Assembly (NCBI GenBank): GCA_964586145.1
Contig: CAZPHH010000049.1
Location: 1-34,597 of the forward strand
Reading direction: 5' to 3'
From: JAFGJQ01 sp964586145
GTDB taxonomy: Bacteria; Planctomycetota; Phycisphaerae; UBA1845
DNA length: 34,597 bases
Both the position numbers and the translations under genes were made by a program. The notes under the pieces are model-generated. The model saw nothing but the letters and a program-made list of their open reading frames with translations. It was not told the DNA's origin and did not search any database. Below are positions 13,980 to 23,051 of the stretch, piece after piece (the first letter of the stretch is position 1; every line of letters starts with the position of its first letter).

Positions 13980-15404
13980 ATGACACGGTCAGTATTGGCG
14001 GCGCTGGGGGTCATCGCCGGCGTAACTCTCGGACTGGCGGGCCCGCCGGCCTCGGCGCAAACCGGCGGCGATGATGCACCGGAGGTCATCGCTTTTCGCG
14101 GGGAAGAAATGAAGGTCTGGCCGTTCGAGGAGCTGCGGCGTCGCGGATACGACGTCGTGGAGCCGCCGCGGGAGGAGAACGCGTTCTGGGTCTGCCTGGA
14201 GGCGATCAACGCGTACAAGGACGTGCCGGAGGAGTTGCAGGAAGCCTTCGACTACGCCCTGACCTCGTCCTGGCCGAAGGGCCACGATGAAACGCTGAAG
14301 TCCTTCCTCATGGACCCGGCCAATCAACAGGCCATGGCGGCGGGACGCCGAGCGGCGAAGATGGAGACGTTCCAGGGCTACTACTTCGGCGATCCGAAGG
14401 GCAGCATCACCTCCATCCTGCTGCCGAGCCTCAGCAGCCATCGGCAGTTGTGCAAGCTGCTGGTGGTGGACGGCCGGCGCCTGGAGGCGGAGGGGGCGTA
14501 CGACCGGGCGTTCGAGAACTACGTCGCGGCCGTGCGATTGGGCGGCCACGTCGGCGGCGGGATCACTCTGATCGAGAACCTCGTGGGCGTGGCCTGTTGG
14601 TCCCTGGGCGACCGGGCCGCCTGTGAGCTTGCCCTCCGCGAGGGTATTTCCGCCAGCCAGCTTCGCGAGATACAGAAGACGTTGAAGGAGCTGGACGCCC
14701 GGCGTCCGACGGTGGAGCGTGGGCTGTATTACGAGCGCATCTTCGGCGGAGGCATCGTCGACGAGATCGTGACGAAGCCGACACGTCTGTTCCAGAACCT
14801 CGACAGCATCGGAGGCATGAGCGGCGGCTACGAGATCAACCGGGAGGACACCGGCTGGGAGAAGCTGGAAGCCCGCGTGGGGCGACTGATCCTGCCGGAC
14901 CGGACGATCAAGCAGCATTTCACGGAGTTCTATGACCGACAGTACGAGTTGACTCAGCACCCATTGTACTCCGAAATGTGGAGGACCTTCGACGAAGAGA
15001 AAGCCGTGATGGCCATTCCCCACTGGGATATCTTTGCCCGGATGCTGCTGCCCTCGCTGACGCGAGCGTGTGTCATGAGTGAAAGGCTGAGGACACAGTC
15101 GATGCTGACGCGGATCGCCATCGCACTGCGCCTGCACATGCTGGAGAACAAGGGTCAACCGGCGGAACGCTTGTCGAGCCTTGACCCTGCTTTTGCGGCC
15201 GAAGACCTGATCGATCCCTTCTGCGGCAGGGAGTTCAAGTACAAGGTCGACGGCAAAGGGTGGCTGCTGTACAGCGTGGGGGAGAATGAGGTGGATGACG
15301 GCGGCAAGAGTGAACGCCCCGGATCGTGGAGATTCGACTACGTGCTCCAGTTCCCCGCACCCGACGTGAAGCCCTTTGAGCCGACTGAGACAAGCGACGA
15401 GTAG
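13980..15404 (+). CDS. Secreted planctomycete-type protein with pseudopilin-like C-terminus
   Basis: A 474-residue exported protein with a clear signal peptide (hydrophobic core VLAALGVIAGVTLGLAG, predicted cleavage after ASA). The start ATG at 13980 has AGGAGG at 13966-13971, 8 bases upstream. The central part is helical, with a TPR-like stretch LEAEGAYDRAFENYVAAVRLG. The C-terminus (about 400-460) has LTRIAIALRLHMLENKGQPAERLSSLDP in two segments, then DPFCGREFKYKVDGKGWLLYSVGENEVDDGG, a motif repeatedly seen in planctomycete secreted proteins related to type II pseudopilin-like sequences. The function is unknown. It is divergent from the sigma/kinase operon and 38 bases upstream of another secreted gene, so the two probably form an operon. 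Confidence 0.87.
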   Translation: MTRSVLAALGVIAGVTLGLAGPPASAQTGGDDAPEVIAFRGEEMKVWPFEELRRRGYDVVEPPREENAFWVCLEAINAYKDVPEELQEAFDYALTSSWPKGHDETLKSFLMDPANQQAMAAGRRAAKMETFQGYYFGDPKGSITSILLPSLSSHRQLCKLLVVDGRRLEAEGAYDRAFENYVAAVRLGGHVGGGITLIENLVGVACWSLGDRAACELALREGISASQLREIQKTLKELDARRPTVERGLYYERIFGGGIVDEIVTKPTRLFQNLDSIGGMSGGYEINREDTGWEKLEARVGRLILPDRTIKQHFTEFYDRQYELTQHPLYSEMWRTFDEEKAVMAIPHWDIFARMLLPSLTRACVMSERLRTQSMLTRIAIALRLHMLENKGQPAERLSSLDPAFAAEDLIDPFCGREFKYKVDGKGWLLYSVGENEVDDGGKSERPGSWRFDYVLQFPAPDVKPFEPTETSDE

Positions 15405-15442
15405 GCCCGGACGCCTGAACGCCTGCATACGGAGTACATCCG

Positions 15443-17437
15443 ATGAAGCCATACATTCTGATCCCCTGGTTGCTGATGGTGGTTCCCGTGGTGGGAGCCG
15501 AACCGGCCAAACCGGCCGCCCCGCCCATTCTTTCCCTGGCCCCGGCCGAGCCATCGTTCTTGCTGTACCTCGACAAACCTGCCGACCTGCTGAACTTGGC
15601 CTCGATGCTGGCGGGGGACTGCCAAGGCAGGACGCCCCTGACGCCGGCCGCCGCGATCTTCGGCGGCCCCACCATGGTGGCGGTCGTGGGCACACCGCTG
15701 ACCGGCCCGCAGATGCGGATCGAGTTCGCCACGCGGCTGACCGTGGACGAGGCGGAGTTCTTCCGCCGGCTCGACGAGGATGTCTTCGGCATGCTTCGCG
15801 AGCTGGAGCCGGCGTCTGCGACGGCCGGAGTCAGCGAAGCCGGACCGCTGCGTGTCATCCGGCTGCCCGGGCCGATGCCCATCGGCCTGTTGACCGGCGT
15901 AAAGGACGGCGTGGTCTACGCGAGCACGCGCAAGTCGGATGTCGACACGTGGCTGGCCGGTGGTGAGATGGAACCGCGATTCGTGGGCACGGACGCATAC
16001 GCGCGGCTGGTCGGCCGGCCGGGAGTGTCGACGGACGCCGTGTTCTATCTGGATTACCGGCCGTTCCACCCCTTGCTGAAGCAGGAGGCGCGCAGCGAAG
16101 GCGCAGATGCGCTGTTCGACCTTCTGGGGCTCGATCGCGTGCAGGCCGCCGCGTTGACCGTGTCATGGCAGTCGGACCAGGAGCTTCGGGCCCGCGTCAC
16201 CGTCGGGCTGGACGAGGGGGTGGGCGGACTGCCGGAGATGCTCGTCCCGCGAAACGGAAAGGCCGAGATCACGCGGCTGGTGCCGTCGGGCTACACGGGC
16301 TTCGTGCGGGGCGCGTTCTGCAGCGCGGCGGACTCGCTGGACCAGGTCAATGCCCTGCTCGACGGCATCGATCCGGCCATCGCCGCGGAGTTCCGTGAGG
16401 AATGCGCGGAATGGCGAACGGACCTGGGCTTCGATCCGCACCAGGATTTCCTGGGCAACCTGGTCGACGAGTGGTTGGTCGCGCTGAAGGTCGGCATGGA
16501 CGGCCCGGAGAACTGGGTAGCGGCGGTGCGGCTGGCCGAGCCGATCAAGTTCACGCAGCAGTTGGGAGCACTGACCCAGGCCTACGATCTGCCGTTTGCG
16601 TCCCAGACGTACGAGGGCGTGATCATCCAGACGCCGGTCGCGGGGAGCGGACCGTCGTTCGGCATGGCCGTCGTGAACGACTATCTGGTGATCGGCCAAG
16701 ACGGAAAGGCAATTCAAACCGTCGTCGACGCTCAGGTGGACGGACAGTCCTTCGCGAATTCGCCAGGCATGACCACCGTCATGAAGTCTCTGCCTCAGGA
16801 GCCGTGCAAGCTGGCTTATGTGGACCTGGCCGGGTTGCTGAGGCTGGCACAGGCGCAGCCCGAGTTCGAGTCGGAGGTGCCGGCCGGCATTCGCACGGCC
16901 ATCGAGCAAATTGCCGCCTCGGACGCCGGCCTGGGCTGCACGCTGTCGTCCGGAGTCGACACGCTGACGCTGGACCTGGTCATTCGTGCTCCCGGCGTGA
17001 AGTCGGTTCGGGACGTGATGGTGCAGTCCATCGGCGAGAGTCTGCAGGCCAGCCGGGAGCAGGCCCGGCGGGCGATTTCGGCGGCGAACATCAGGGGGAT
17101 TGTTACGAGTTGCATCATCTACTCGAACGAGCACAAGGGGCAGTGGCCGGCCACCCTGAGTGAACTGGTCCGGCAGGGGATGCTGACGGAGCGGCAGTTC
17201 ATCGCACCGTATGAGCAGGGCCCGATCGTGCTGACGGCCGACACCGTCGACCGCATGGGTTCGTACCTGTATCGATCCGGCGTGAGCACGCAGACGGCGC
17301 CCACCGAGGCGGTCCTCTGTGAGCGTGAGCTTCGCGACGGCGGGCTCAACGTCGCCTTCGCGGACGGCCACGTGGAGTGGGTGACCGGAGAACGCGCGGA
17401 GCAGATTCTCTCGGAAATGGTGCGCGTCGCTCGCTGA
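15443..17437 (+). CDS. Secreted protein with DUF1559-like 'ADGHVEW' C-terminus
   Basis: The 664-residue exported protein begins with a signal peptide (MKPYILIPWLLMVVPVVGA) from an ATG with GGAG (15431-15434) 8 bases upstream. The bulk (about 25-530) is a mixed alpha/beta region with PAEPSFLLYLDKPADLL near the start and LPSGYTGFVRGAF in the middle, resembling large orphan proteins of planctomycetes. The last 125 residues look like a separate pseudopilin-derived module: ARRAISAANIRGIVTSCIIYSNEHKGQWP, then SELVRQGML, and the terminal GGLNVAFADGHVEWVTGERAEQIL, the H-x-DG style ending of DUF1559 proteins. It is probably co-transcribed with the preceding gene. The function is unknown; a cell-surface or periplasmic role is inferred from the signal peptide only. 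Confidence 0.87.
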   Translation: MKPYILIPWLLMVVPVVGAEPAKPAAPPILSLAPAEPSFLLYLDKPADLLNLASMLAGDCQGRTPLTPAAAIFGGPTMVAVVGTPLTGPQMRIEFATRLTVDEAEFFRRLDEDVFGMLRELEPASATAGVSEAGPLRVIRLPGPMPIGLLTGVKDGVVYASTRKSDVDTWLAGGEMEPRFVGTDAYARLVGRPGVSTDAVFYLDYRPFHPLLKQEARSEGADALFDLLGLDRVQAAALTVSWQSDQELRARVTVGLDEGVGGLPEMLVPRNGKAEITRLVPSGYTGFVRGAFCSAADSLDQVNALLDGIDPAIAAEFREECAEWRTDLGFDPHQDFLGNLVDEWLVALKVGMDGPENWVAAVRLAEPIKFTQQLGALTQAYDLPFASQTYEGVIIQTPVAGSGPSFGMAVVNDYLVIGQDGKAIQTVVDAQVDGQSFANSPGMTTVMKSLPQEPCKLAYVDLAGLLRLAQAQPEFESEVPAGIRTAIEQIAASDAGLGCTLSSGVDTLTLDLVIRAPGVKSVRDVMVQSIGESLQASREQARRAISAANIRGIVTSCIIYSNEHKGQWPATLSELVRQGMLTERQFIAPYEQGPIVLTADTVDRMGSYLYRSGVSTQTAPTEAVLCERELRDGGLNVAFADGHVEWVTGERAEQILSEMVRVAR

Positions 17438-17508
17438 CGGTCGCCGCCGGTGGGACATGTATGGACGCCCATCCGCCGGCGTGAGGAGCACGCCTGCTCA
17501 ACCGAACG

Positions 17509-17550
17509 AAGGCCGCAGAGAAGACGCGACCACGCGGTCTCTGCGGCCTT
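17509..17550. terminator. Long hairpin between convergent genes
   Basis: A perfect 13-bp stem (AAGGCCGCAGAGA at 17509-17521, TCTCTGCGGCCTT at 17538-17550) with a 16-base loop lies between the stops of the secreted-protein gene and the convergent zinc-ribbon gene. It is a likely bidirectional terminator, although the flanking U-tracts are minimal (AA and TT at the stem base). Confidence 0.7.
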
Positions 17551-17593
17551 CCGCACTCCCGCCAGGACGGGCGAGCCCACTCGTGTACTCGAT

Positions 17594-18019
17594 TCAACGC
17601 TGAATGACCCATTTGCCCCGGTCGGGGCCGGTGTTGACGCGTACGGCGCGATGGCCGGTCTGCTGGTGGCACTTGGGGCACTGCACGGGGAAGTCCTTGA
17701 ACTTGAACTTCCGCTCGATCACGAAATGGTGTCCACAGGAAGGGTTTGAGCAGAGCACGTGAAACTGGGCCGTGCGGGCCGGCTCACTGCCGACCATCTG
17801 CGGCGGGAGCAGGAGGGACGCGCCCCACTGGAGAACGAGCACGGCCACGATCAGCCCGAGGCCGTACACTGAATATCGCACGGCCGGGGTTTGCCAGATC
17901 AGCACGGGGTTCTCGCGGATGACCTCCCACCACTCGACCAGACGAGGTCGGACGGTGGGCGCCCACTCCCGCACAGCGCCGATCCAAAGGGCGAGCCGGC
18001 TTTCCTTGTCCACAGGCAT
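17594..18019 (-). CDS. Membrane-anchored zinc-ribbon protein
   Basis: The 141-residue protein has one strong membrane helix (about residues 50-70, YSVYGLGLIVAVLVLQWGASLLL) between an N-terminal amphipathic region and a C-terminal zinc ribbon. The ribbon is CSNPSCGHHFVIERKFKFKDFPVQCPKCHQQTGHRAV, with two CxxxxC/CxxC knuckles that should bind one Zn2+; it is described here in pieces, as CSNPSC and CPKC. The ATG at 18017-18019 has a GAGG about 8 bases upstream. It lies 72 bases downstream of lutC on the same strand and may be the last gene of that transcript. I do not recognise a specific family. Confidence 0.82.
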   Translation of the reverse strand: MPVDKESRLALWIGAVREWAPTVRPRLVEWWEVIRENPVLIWQTPAVRYSVYGLGLIVAVLVLQWGASLLLPPQMVGSEPARTAQFHVLCSNPSCGHHFVIERKFKFKDFPVQCPKCHQQTGHRAVRVNTGPDRGKWVIQR

Positions 18020-18091
18020 AATCCGCACCTCGGCCGCCGCATCTGCTCCATGACGCAGACGCCCGACCAGCCCCAACCTCCGCGACCCATT

Positions 18092-18757
18092 CTATTCCTC
18101 ACCCGGGGCGCTGTGAACAGCATCGGTCGCGGCCCGGTTTTTCGGTCGCTCGGAAGGCTCCGTAACGACGACGTGGACGTGGCCGGGGCCGTGGACGCCC
18201 GTGATGAGGATGCCTTCGATGTCCGCCGTCTTGCTGGGACCGCTGATGAGGGTCAGGGCGGCGGGTGGGTCAGGGTTCGCCGTGGCCAGAACGTCCAGCA
18301 GGTCTGGCACAATCTGGTCCGCCCGGACGATGGCCACATGCACGGGTGGAATGAGACTCAGCCCCCGCCACTGTTGCGGGCCGCTGGTGCAGACCAGACT
18401 GCCCGTCTCGGCCACCGCCGCCGCGACGCCGGTGATCCCCACGTCCGCGGAGAACACGGCTTCGTCGCCGTCGTGGGGATCCAGCAGCCTGGCCTCCGCC
18501 TCCAGGACCGCGGCTATCGAGACGCGACAGAAGAGCGCCGGCTCAAGGATGACCTTCACGCAGCCGTTCAGCGGCCGGTATTGGGCGATCAGGCCGGCGA
18601 CGTGCGCGGGCAGAGCAGCCTCGTCGCAATGGGAAACGAGCATCCCCAACTGCCCGGCTCGCTGCGCGAAGACGGAAACCCGGTCGGCCTGCGGGCCCAG
18701 CCGGCGAGTGCCGGACAGGTCCCAGTCGGGGCGCGGTTTTGGACCGATCGCGGCCAT
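18092..18757 (-). CDS. lutC: LutC-type LUD-domain lactate utilization protein
   Basis: The 221-residue protein is the third part of the LutABC L-lactate oxidation system. The LUD domain is recognised by ADVGITGVAAAVAETGSLV, SLIPPVHVAIVRADQIVPDLLDVL, and ITGVHGPGHVHVVV near the end (the canonical 'GP..TADIEG' segment appears as GPSKTADIEGILITGVHGP). The chosen ATG at 18755-18757 has AGGAG about 8 bases upstream. It follows lutB by 25 bases on the same strand. The enzyme complex oxidises L-lactate to pyruvate in the cytoplasm with iron-sulfur clusters; LutC carries none itself. A longer open frame upstream is not favoured because it would enter lutB. Confidence 0.9.
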   Translation of the reverse strand: MAAIGPKPRPDWDLSGTRRLGPQADRVSVFAQRAGQLGMLVSHCDEAALPAHVAGLIAQYRPLNGCVKVILEPALFCRVSIAAVLEAEARLLDPHDGDEAVFSADVGITGVAAAVAETGSLVCTSGPQQWRGLSLIPPVHVAIVRADQIVPDLLDVLATANPDPPAALTLISGPSKTADIEGILITGVHGPGHVHVVVTEPSERPKNRAATDAVHSAPGEE

Positions 18758-18782
18758 TCCTGACTCTCCTGTGCGGCGGACC

Positions 18783-20189
18783 CTACTCCACTTCACCGCG
18801 CTTCCACAGGTCGCGGAACGATCGCGGAGCGGGGCGCGGGACATCGCGATGCTGCGTCAAGCGGGCGCCCGGGCCGGGTAGATGCTTCAGCCACCGGCCG
18901 TCGGCCCAGGGCCGCGTGGCCAGGCGCAGCAGGCCCTGGCCCATGCGGTACGTCCAAGTGGCTGACAGCATCCGACTCATGAGCCGAAAGCCCACTCTCC
19001 GGTACCACGGCACAACGGATTGCCTCACCTGGTCGCGGCGCAGGCGAACCAGCATGTCCGGGATGTCGATTTTCACAGGGCAGACGTCCCGGCACAGGCC
19101 GCAGAGGCTGGAGGCCTGGGGCAGGTCGGCGTACCGCTCGAAGTTGTTCATCAGGGGCGCGAGCAGGCTGCCGATCGGCCCGGGATAGACGTTGTCATAC
19201 GCGTGCCCCCCGATTCGTCGAAACACGGGGCAGGCATTCAGACACCCGCCACAGCGGATGCAGCGGAGCACCTCCCGATACTCGCTGGCATGGATGGCCC
19301 GCCGGCCGGCGTCCAGAAGCACCACGTGCAATTGCTCCGGGCCGTCCGGGTCGGCAGGCCGCCGCGGGCCAGCGATGAGCGACGTATACACCGTGATCGG
19401 CTGGCCGGTGCTGGAACGGGCCAGCACTTTCAGAAACACGGCCAGGTCCGCCAGTCGTGGCACGAGCTTCTCGATTCCGACCAGGGCCACGTGTACGCGC
19501 GGCCGGGTGGTGGTCAGCCGTCCGTTGCCCTCGTTGGTGCATAGGCAGAGCGTGCCCGTTTCGGCCACGGCGAAATTGGCCCCGCTGACGCCCAGGTCGC
19601 AGCGCCGGAACACGTCGCGGAGGTACCGCCGGGCGTGCATGGTGAGGGCCTGCGGATCTTCGGTGTAGTCAACGCCCAGCTCCCGGGCGAACGCCGCGGC
19701 CACCATGCGGCGGTCCTTGTGAATGATGGGGGTGACGATATGGCTGGGCCGGTCGTGATCCAGTTGGACGATGAACTCGCCCAGGTCCGTCTCCAGGACT
19801 CGCAGGCCCGCCGCTTCCAACGCGTGGGTCAGCCCGGTCTCCTCGGTCGCCATGGATTTGACCTTGGCGCACAGGCTCAACCCGTTCTCGCGAGCGATGC
19901 GCACGATAATCTCGTTCGCCTCGGTCGCGGTGGCCGCCTGGTGTACCACGCCTCCACGGGCCTGCACAGCTTCGATGAGCTGCTCGAGGTAGGTGTCGAG
20001 ATGATCCAGCGTATGCTGCTTGATGCGGGCGGCCACGTCGCGGAGAGAATCGAAATCGGCCACCTCCGCCTTGGCGGCCGTGCTGGCCAGAATCTTCTGC
20101 CCGGCGGCGCTGCCCACCGCCGCCCGCAGGGCCTCGTCGGCCAGGGCCGCGTCCACGTTTGTCGCGAACCAGCGTCGCAGGTAGCTCAC
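18783..20189 (-). CDS. lutB: LutB-type iron-sulfur lactate oxidation subunit
   Basis: A 468-residue cytoplasmic protein that combines an N-terminal LUD domain (about 60-300) with a ferredoxin-type module. The LUD part shows KSMATEETGLTHALE, ETDLGEFIVQL, SGANFAVAETGTL and RVHVALVGIEKLVP. The iron-sulfur ligands are C310, C313, C316 and C320 (CIRCGGCLNACP), then C363, C366 and C370 (CGLCRDVCP), arranged for two 4Fe-4S clusters. A basic, proline-rich tail of about 80 residues follows. Together with LutA and LutC it oxidises L-lactate to pyruvate. Its ATG overlaps the lutA stop as ATGA (20186-20189), so lutA and lutB are translationally coupled. Confidence 0.94.
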   Translation of the reverse strand: MSYLRRWFATNVDAALADEALRAAVGSAAGQKILASTAAKAEVADFDSLRDVAARIKQHTLDHLDTYLEQLIEAVQARGGVVHQAATATEANEIIVRIARENGLSLCAKVKSMATEETGLTHALEAAGLRVLETDLGEFIVQLDHDRPSHIVTPIIHKDRRMVAAAFARELGVDYTEDPQALTMHARRYLRDVFRRCDLGVSGANFAVAETGTLCLCTNEGNGRLTTTRPRVHVALVGIEKLVPRLADLAVFLKVLARSSTGQPITVYTSLIAGPRRPADPDGPEQLHVVLLDAGRRAIHASEYREVLRCIRCGGCLNACPVFRRIGGHAYDNVYPGPIGSLLAPLMNNFERYADLPQASSLCGLCRDVCPVKIDIPDMLVRLRRDQVRQSVVPWYRRVGFRLMSRMLSATWTYRMGQGLLRLATRPWADGRWLKHLPGPGARLTQHRDVPRPAPRSFRDLWKRGEVE

Positions 20190-20932
20190 GGCTCGTCCTC
20201 CATGAGGCCCAGCGACTCGGCCAACACCTCGGCCAGGTGCAGGAAGCGTAACGGCCTGCCCATCCGCCGGGCGGCGCCCTCCAGCGTAAAAGTGCAGCCC
20301 GCTTCGTTGCAGATCACGGTCTGAGCCCCGGTGGCCGCGAGGCGGTCAACCTTCTCCTGCGTGATGGCCTGACTGATGTTCGGATACAGCGCGTAGAAGG
20401 CCCCGCCGAACCCGCAGCACTGCTCCATCTGCTCCACCGGGCGGTAATCGACGCCGCCCAGGCCGCTGACCAGCCGGGCCGACCGCTCCGCCGGCTCGAT
20501 GCCGCGCATGTGACAACTGTAGTGGAAGGTAAGCGGACGATCCGAACGCACGGGAATGGCCGCCACGTCCACCTTCAGCACGTCCCGCAGGAACCCGCCG
20601 AACTCATGCGTCCGGCCGGCCAGATCGCGGGCCCGGGCGGCGTAGCGGACGTCGTCCTTCAGCAGCTCGGGGGTGTGATGGATGACCATCGAGGCGCAGG
20701 AGCCAGACGGCGTCACCACGTGGGGGTATCCCTCGAAGACGTCGACCATGCGCCGCCCCAGTGCCGCCGCCTCGCGGAGGAAACCGTTGTTGTAGGCCGG
20801 CTGGCCACAGCAGGTCTGATTCGGCGGGAAATGGACGGTGCAGCCGAAGTGCCGGAGCACCCGCACGACGGCCACTCCCACACGTGGGGCGAAGGTGTCG
20901 GTCAGGCACGTGATGAACAACGCGACGTCCAT
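20186..20932 (-). CDS. lutA: LutA-type CCG-domain protein
   Basis: This 248-residue cytoplasmic protein is the first gene of the lut operon. It has the two cysteine-rich CCG domains found in LutA, GlpC and heterodisulfide reductase B. The first is CLTDTFAPRVGVAVVRVLRHFGC followed by TCCGQPAYNNG; the second is YSCHMRG followed by EQCCGFGGAF. These bind an iron-sulfur cofactor used in L-lactate oxidation. The chosen start MDVALFITCLTDTF (ATG at 20930-20932) matches LutA N-termini even though the Shine-Dalgarno is weak. The reading frame extends upstream with unconvincing residues. No GntR-type regulator gene is adjacent, so control of the operon is not evident. Confidence 0.92.
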   Translation of the reverse strand: MDVALFITCLTDTFAPRVGVAVVRVLRHFGCTVHFPPNQTCCGQPAYNNGFLREAAALGRRMVDVFEGYPHVVTPSGSCASMVIHHTPELLKDDVRYAARARDLAGRTHEFGGFLRDVLKVDVAAIPVRSDRPLTFHYSCHMRGIEPAERSARLVSGLGGVDYRPVEQMEQCCGFGGAFYALYPNISQAITQEKVDRLAATGAQTVICNEAGCTFTLEGAARRMGRPLRFLHLAEVLAESLGLMEDEP

Positions 20933-21074
20933 TTTGTACAATTCCCGACAACAAACGAACGCCGGCGAGCGTCGCATCGCGCTTCGTGTCGCACACGCCG
21001 GCCGGTCGACCGGATTGTAACCGCGGAATCGGCCCCCGCCAGTCGGCCACAACGATCGGAAGGGATCGGACCGG

Positions 21075-21104
21075 TTGGCCGTGGGCACAGGGGACGGGTA
21101 TACT
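21075..21104 (+). promoter_or_regulatory. Promoter for the secreted TldD/TldE-like pair
   Basis: TTGGCC (21075-21080) and TATACT (21099-21104) are separated by 18 bases, 52 bases upstream of the ATG at 21157. The -10 is near consensus. The rest of the 224-base divergent gap to lutA shows nothing else. Confidence 0.6.
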
Positions 21105-21156
21105 CTTGCGTACCGGGTCGTCGGGGCCCGGCGTACCCCGTAGCGAGGAACCGATC

Positions 21157-22926
21157 ATGTTACTCACGCTTCATCCTTCTCGTCGGACTCTTGGGCGCCT
21201 CTGTACGGTGACGGTCCTGGTCGTGACGTTTGTTCTGGTCCACTCGTCCCGGGCGGAGGTGGCGGAGCACGCGCTGCTGCCGGTCATGGCGGACGAGTTG
21301 GCGTTGTCCATGGAGAAGCTGGTTTCGCCGGACGGCACGAAACCGTACTTTCTCCAGTATTCGGTGACGGACACGAAGAACACGAGCGTTGCGGCCACGC
21401 TGGGTGCGATCCACTACGACAGTGACACGCACCAGCGGGTGCTGGATGTCGACGTTCGTTGCGGCGACTACTCGCTGGACAACACGCGGCAGATCCGGGG
21501 TTCGTTCGGCAGCTCGTACGACACGGGCGGCGGGGTGGCTCGCCTGCCGGTGACGGACGATCTTCTGGCCGCCCGGCAGGCCATCTGGCTGAAGACGGAC
21601 GAGCAATTCAAATCCGCGGCGAAGCGACTGGCCCAGGTGCAGGCGAACCTGAAGGTGAAAGTGGAGGAGGAGGACCCCTCGGACGACTTCTCCCGCGAGG
21701 AGCCGTCCGTGGGGATTGAGCCCTGGCTCTCCCACGCCGTGGATCAGGAAGTCTGGAGGCAGCGAATCCGGGCGCATTCGCAGCGTTTCCGGGAGCACCC
21801 GCTGATCTACAACTCGCAGGTCAGTCTCTCGGTGCAAACGGTGAACCGGCTCAGTGTCAACTCGGAGGGGAGCCGGATCCAGTTCGGACAAAGCTGGTGG
21901 CGCATCAGCATTTCTGCGGGGACTGTGGCCGAGGACGGCATGGAGCTTTCCCAGCAGACGTCGTTTGACGCCCACACGCCGACGGGGCTGCCCGACGACA
22001 AGACGGTTGCGGAGGCGGTGGACCAGGTGATCGAGGAAGTGCTGGCCCTGCGGGCGGCGCCGATCGTCGACCCGTACACCGGGCCGGCCATCCTGGAAAA
22101 CCGGGCAGCGGCGGTGTTCTTCCATGAGATCTTCGGGCACCGCATCGAGGGCCATCGGCAGAAGGACGTGGATGAGGGCCAGACCTTCGCCAAGAAGCTC
22201 AACGAGTCCATCCTTCCCGACTTCCTGAGCGTGGTGGACGACCCGTCCCAGCGGACGTTCCGCGGGCAGGACCTCAACGGGTACTATCCGTTCGACGAGG
22301 AATGCGTGCCGGGACAGGCCTCCCGGCTTGTGGAAGACGGTGTGCTCAGGACGTTCCTCATGTCGCGCACGCCAGCCCGGGGCATCACGAAGTCCGACGG
22401 GCACGGCCGGCGGCGGCCCGGGCAGCGCGTCGTGTCCCGGCAGGGGAACCTCTTCATCCAGTCGTCCCAGGAGGTGCCGTACGACGAGCTGCGGGCCCGG
22501 CTGATCGAGGAGTGCAAAAGGCAGGACAAGGAATACGGGCTTCTGTTCCGGGACATTTCCGGCGGCTTCACCACGACGCGGGTGCGCGGGCCGCAGGCGT
22601 TCAAGGTGCTGCCCATTCTCGTGTACCGGGTGTACGCGGACGGACGGCCGGACGAACTGGTGCGCGGCGTGGACATTGTGGGCACGCCGCTGACGTGCTT
22701 CTCCAGGATCCTCTCCACGGCGGACGACCCGGCCGTCTTCAACGGGTACTGCGGGGCCGAGTCCGGCAGCATCCCGGTGTCGGCCATCGCGCCCAGCCTG
22801 CTGGTGGAACAGATCGAGATCGAGAAGAAACAGAAGGCCCAGAACCGCCCGCCCATTCTGCCGGCGCCGATCGCACCGCCGGTTGAGGAAGATGTCGAGA
22901 TTGCGGGAATGCAGGGCAAGTCGTGA
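21157..22926 (+). CDS. Secreted TldD-family metalloprotease
   Basis: A 589-residue exported protein related to TldD. The signal segment (about 8-33, ending SSRAE) follows an ATG with GAGG (21145-21148) 8 bases upstream. The N-terminal domain (about 40-300) is variable. The C-terminal TldD domain carries the zinc site FFHEIFGHRIEGH, with H323, E324, H328 and E331 giving the HExxxH plus downstream Glu of active TldD. It then has DFLSVVDDPS, EDGVLRTFLMSR, SDGHGR, and ISGGFTTTRVRGPQAFKVLPILVYRV. Classical TldD is cytoplasmic and about 480 residues long, so the signal peptide and extra N-terminus are unusual. It works next to an inactive paralogue. Substrates are unknown; TldD/TldE degrade unfolded or modified peptides in other bacteria. 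Confidence 0.9.
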   Translation: MLLTLHPSRRTLGRLCTVTVLVVTFVLVHSSRAEVAEHALLPVMADELALSMEKLVSPDGTKPYFLQYSVTDTKNTSVAATLGAIHYDSDTHQRVLDVDVRCGDYSLDNTRQIRGSFGSSYDTGGGVARLPVTDDLLAARQAIWLKTDEQFKSAAKRLAQVQANLKVKVEEEDPSDDFSREEPSVGIEPWLSHAVDQEVWRQRIRAHSQRFREHPLIYNSQVSLSVQTVNRLSVNSEGSRIQFGQSWWRISISAGTVAEDGMELSQQTSFDAHTPTGLPDDKTVAEAVDQVIEEVLALRAAPIVDPYTGPAILENRAAAVFFHEIFGHRIEGHRQKDVDEGQTFAKKLNESILPDFLSVVDDPSQRTFRGQDLNGYYPFDEECVPGQASRLVEDGVLRTFLMSRTPARGITKSDGHGRRRPGQRVVSRQGNLFIQSSQEVPYDELRARLIEECKRQDKEYGLLFRDISGGFTTTRVRGPQAFKVLPILVYRVYADGRPDELVRGVDIVGTPLTCFSRILSTADDPAVFNGYCGAESGSIPVSAIAPSLLVEQIEIEKKQKAQNRPPILPAPIAPPVEEDVEIAGMQGKS

Positions 22927-23051
22927 CCCGGCGGCGGCAGAGAAGCGGAAGGGTTCCGAGCACAACGACGGCCCGCGGCGGTCACGATGACTGCGACCGA
23001 TTCGCGGAAGGGCGCGCCCGGCCGATCCAACGAACTGTGGAGATGCAACTC

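Noticed and set aside
13989..15695. 568-codon minus-strand frame opposite the 13980-15404 gene
   Set aside because: Shadow frame; the plus-strand gene has AGGAGG, a signal peptide and planctomycete motifs.
21160..22965. 601-codon minus-strand frame opposite the secreted TldD gene
   Set aside because: Arg/His/Pro-rich composition, no ribosome site, fully antisense to a recognised metalloprotease gene.
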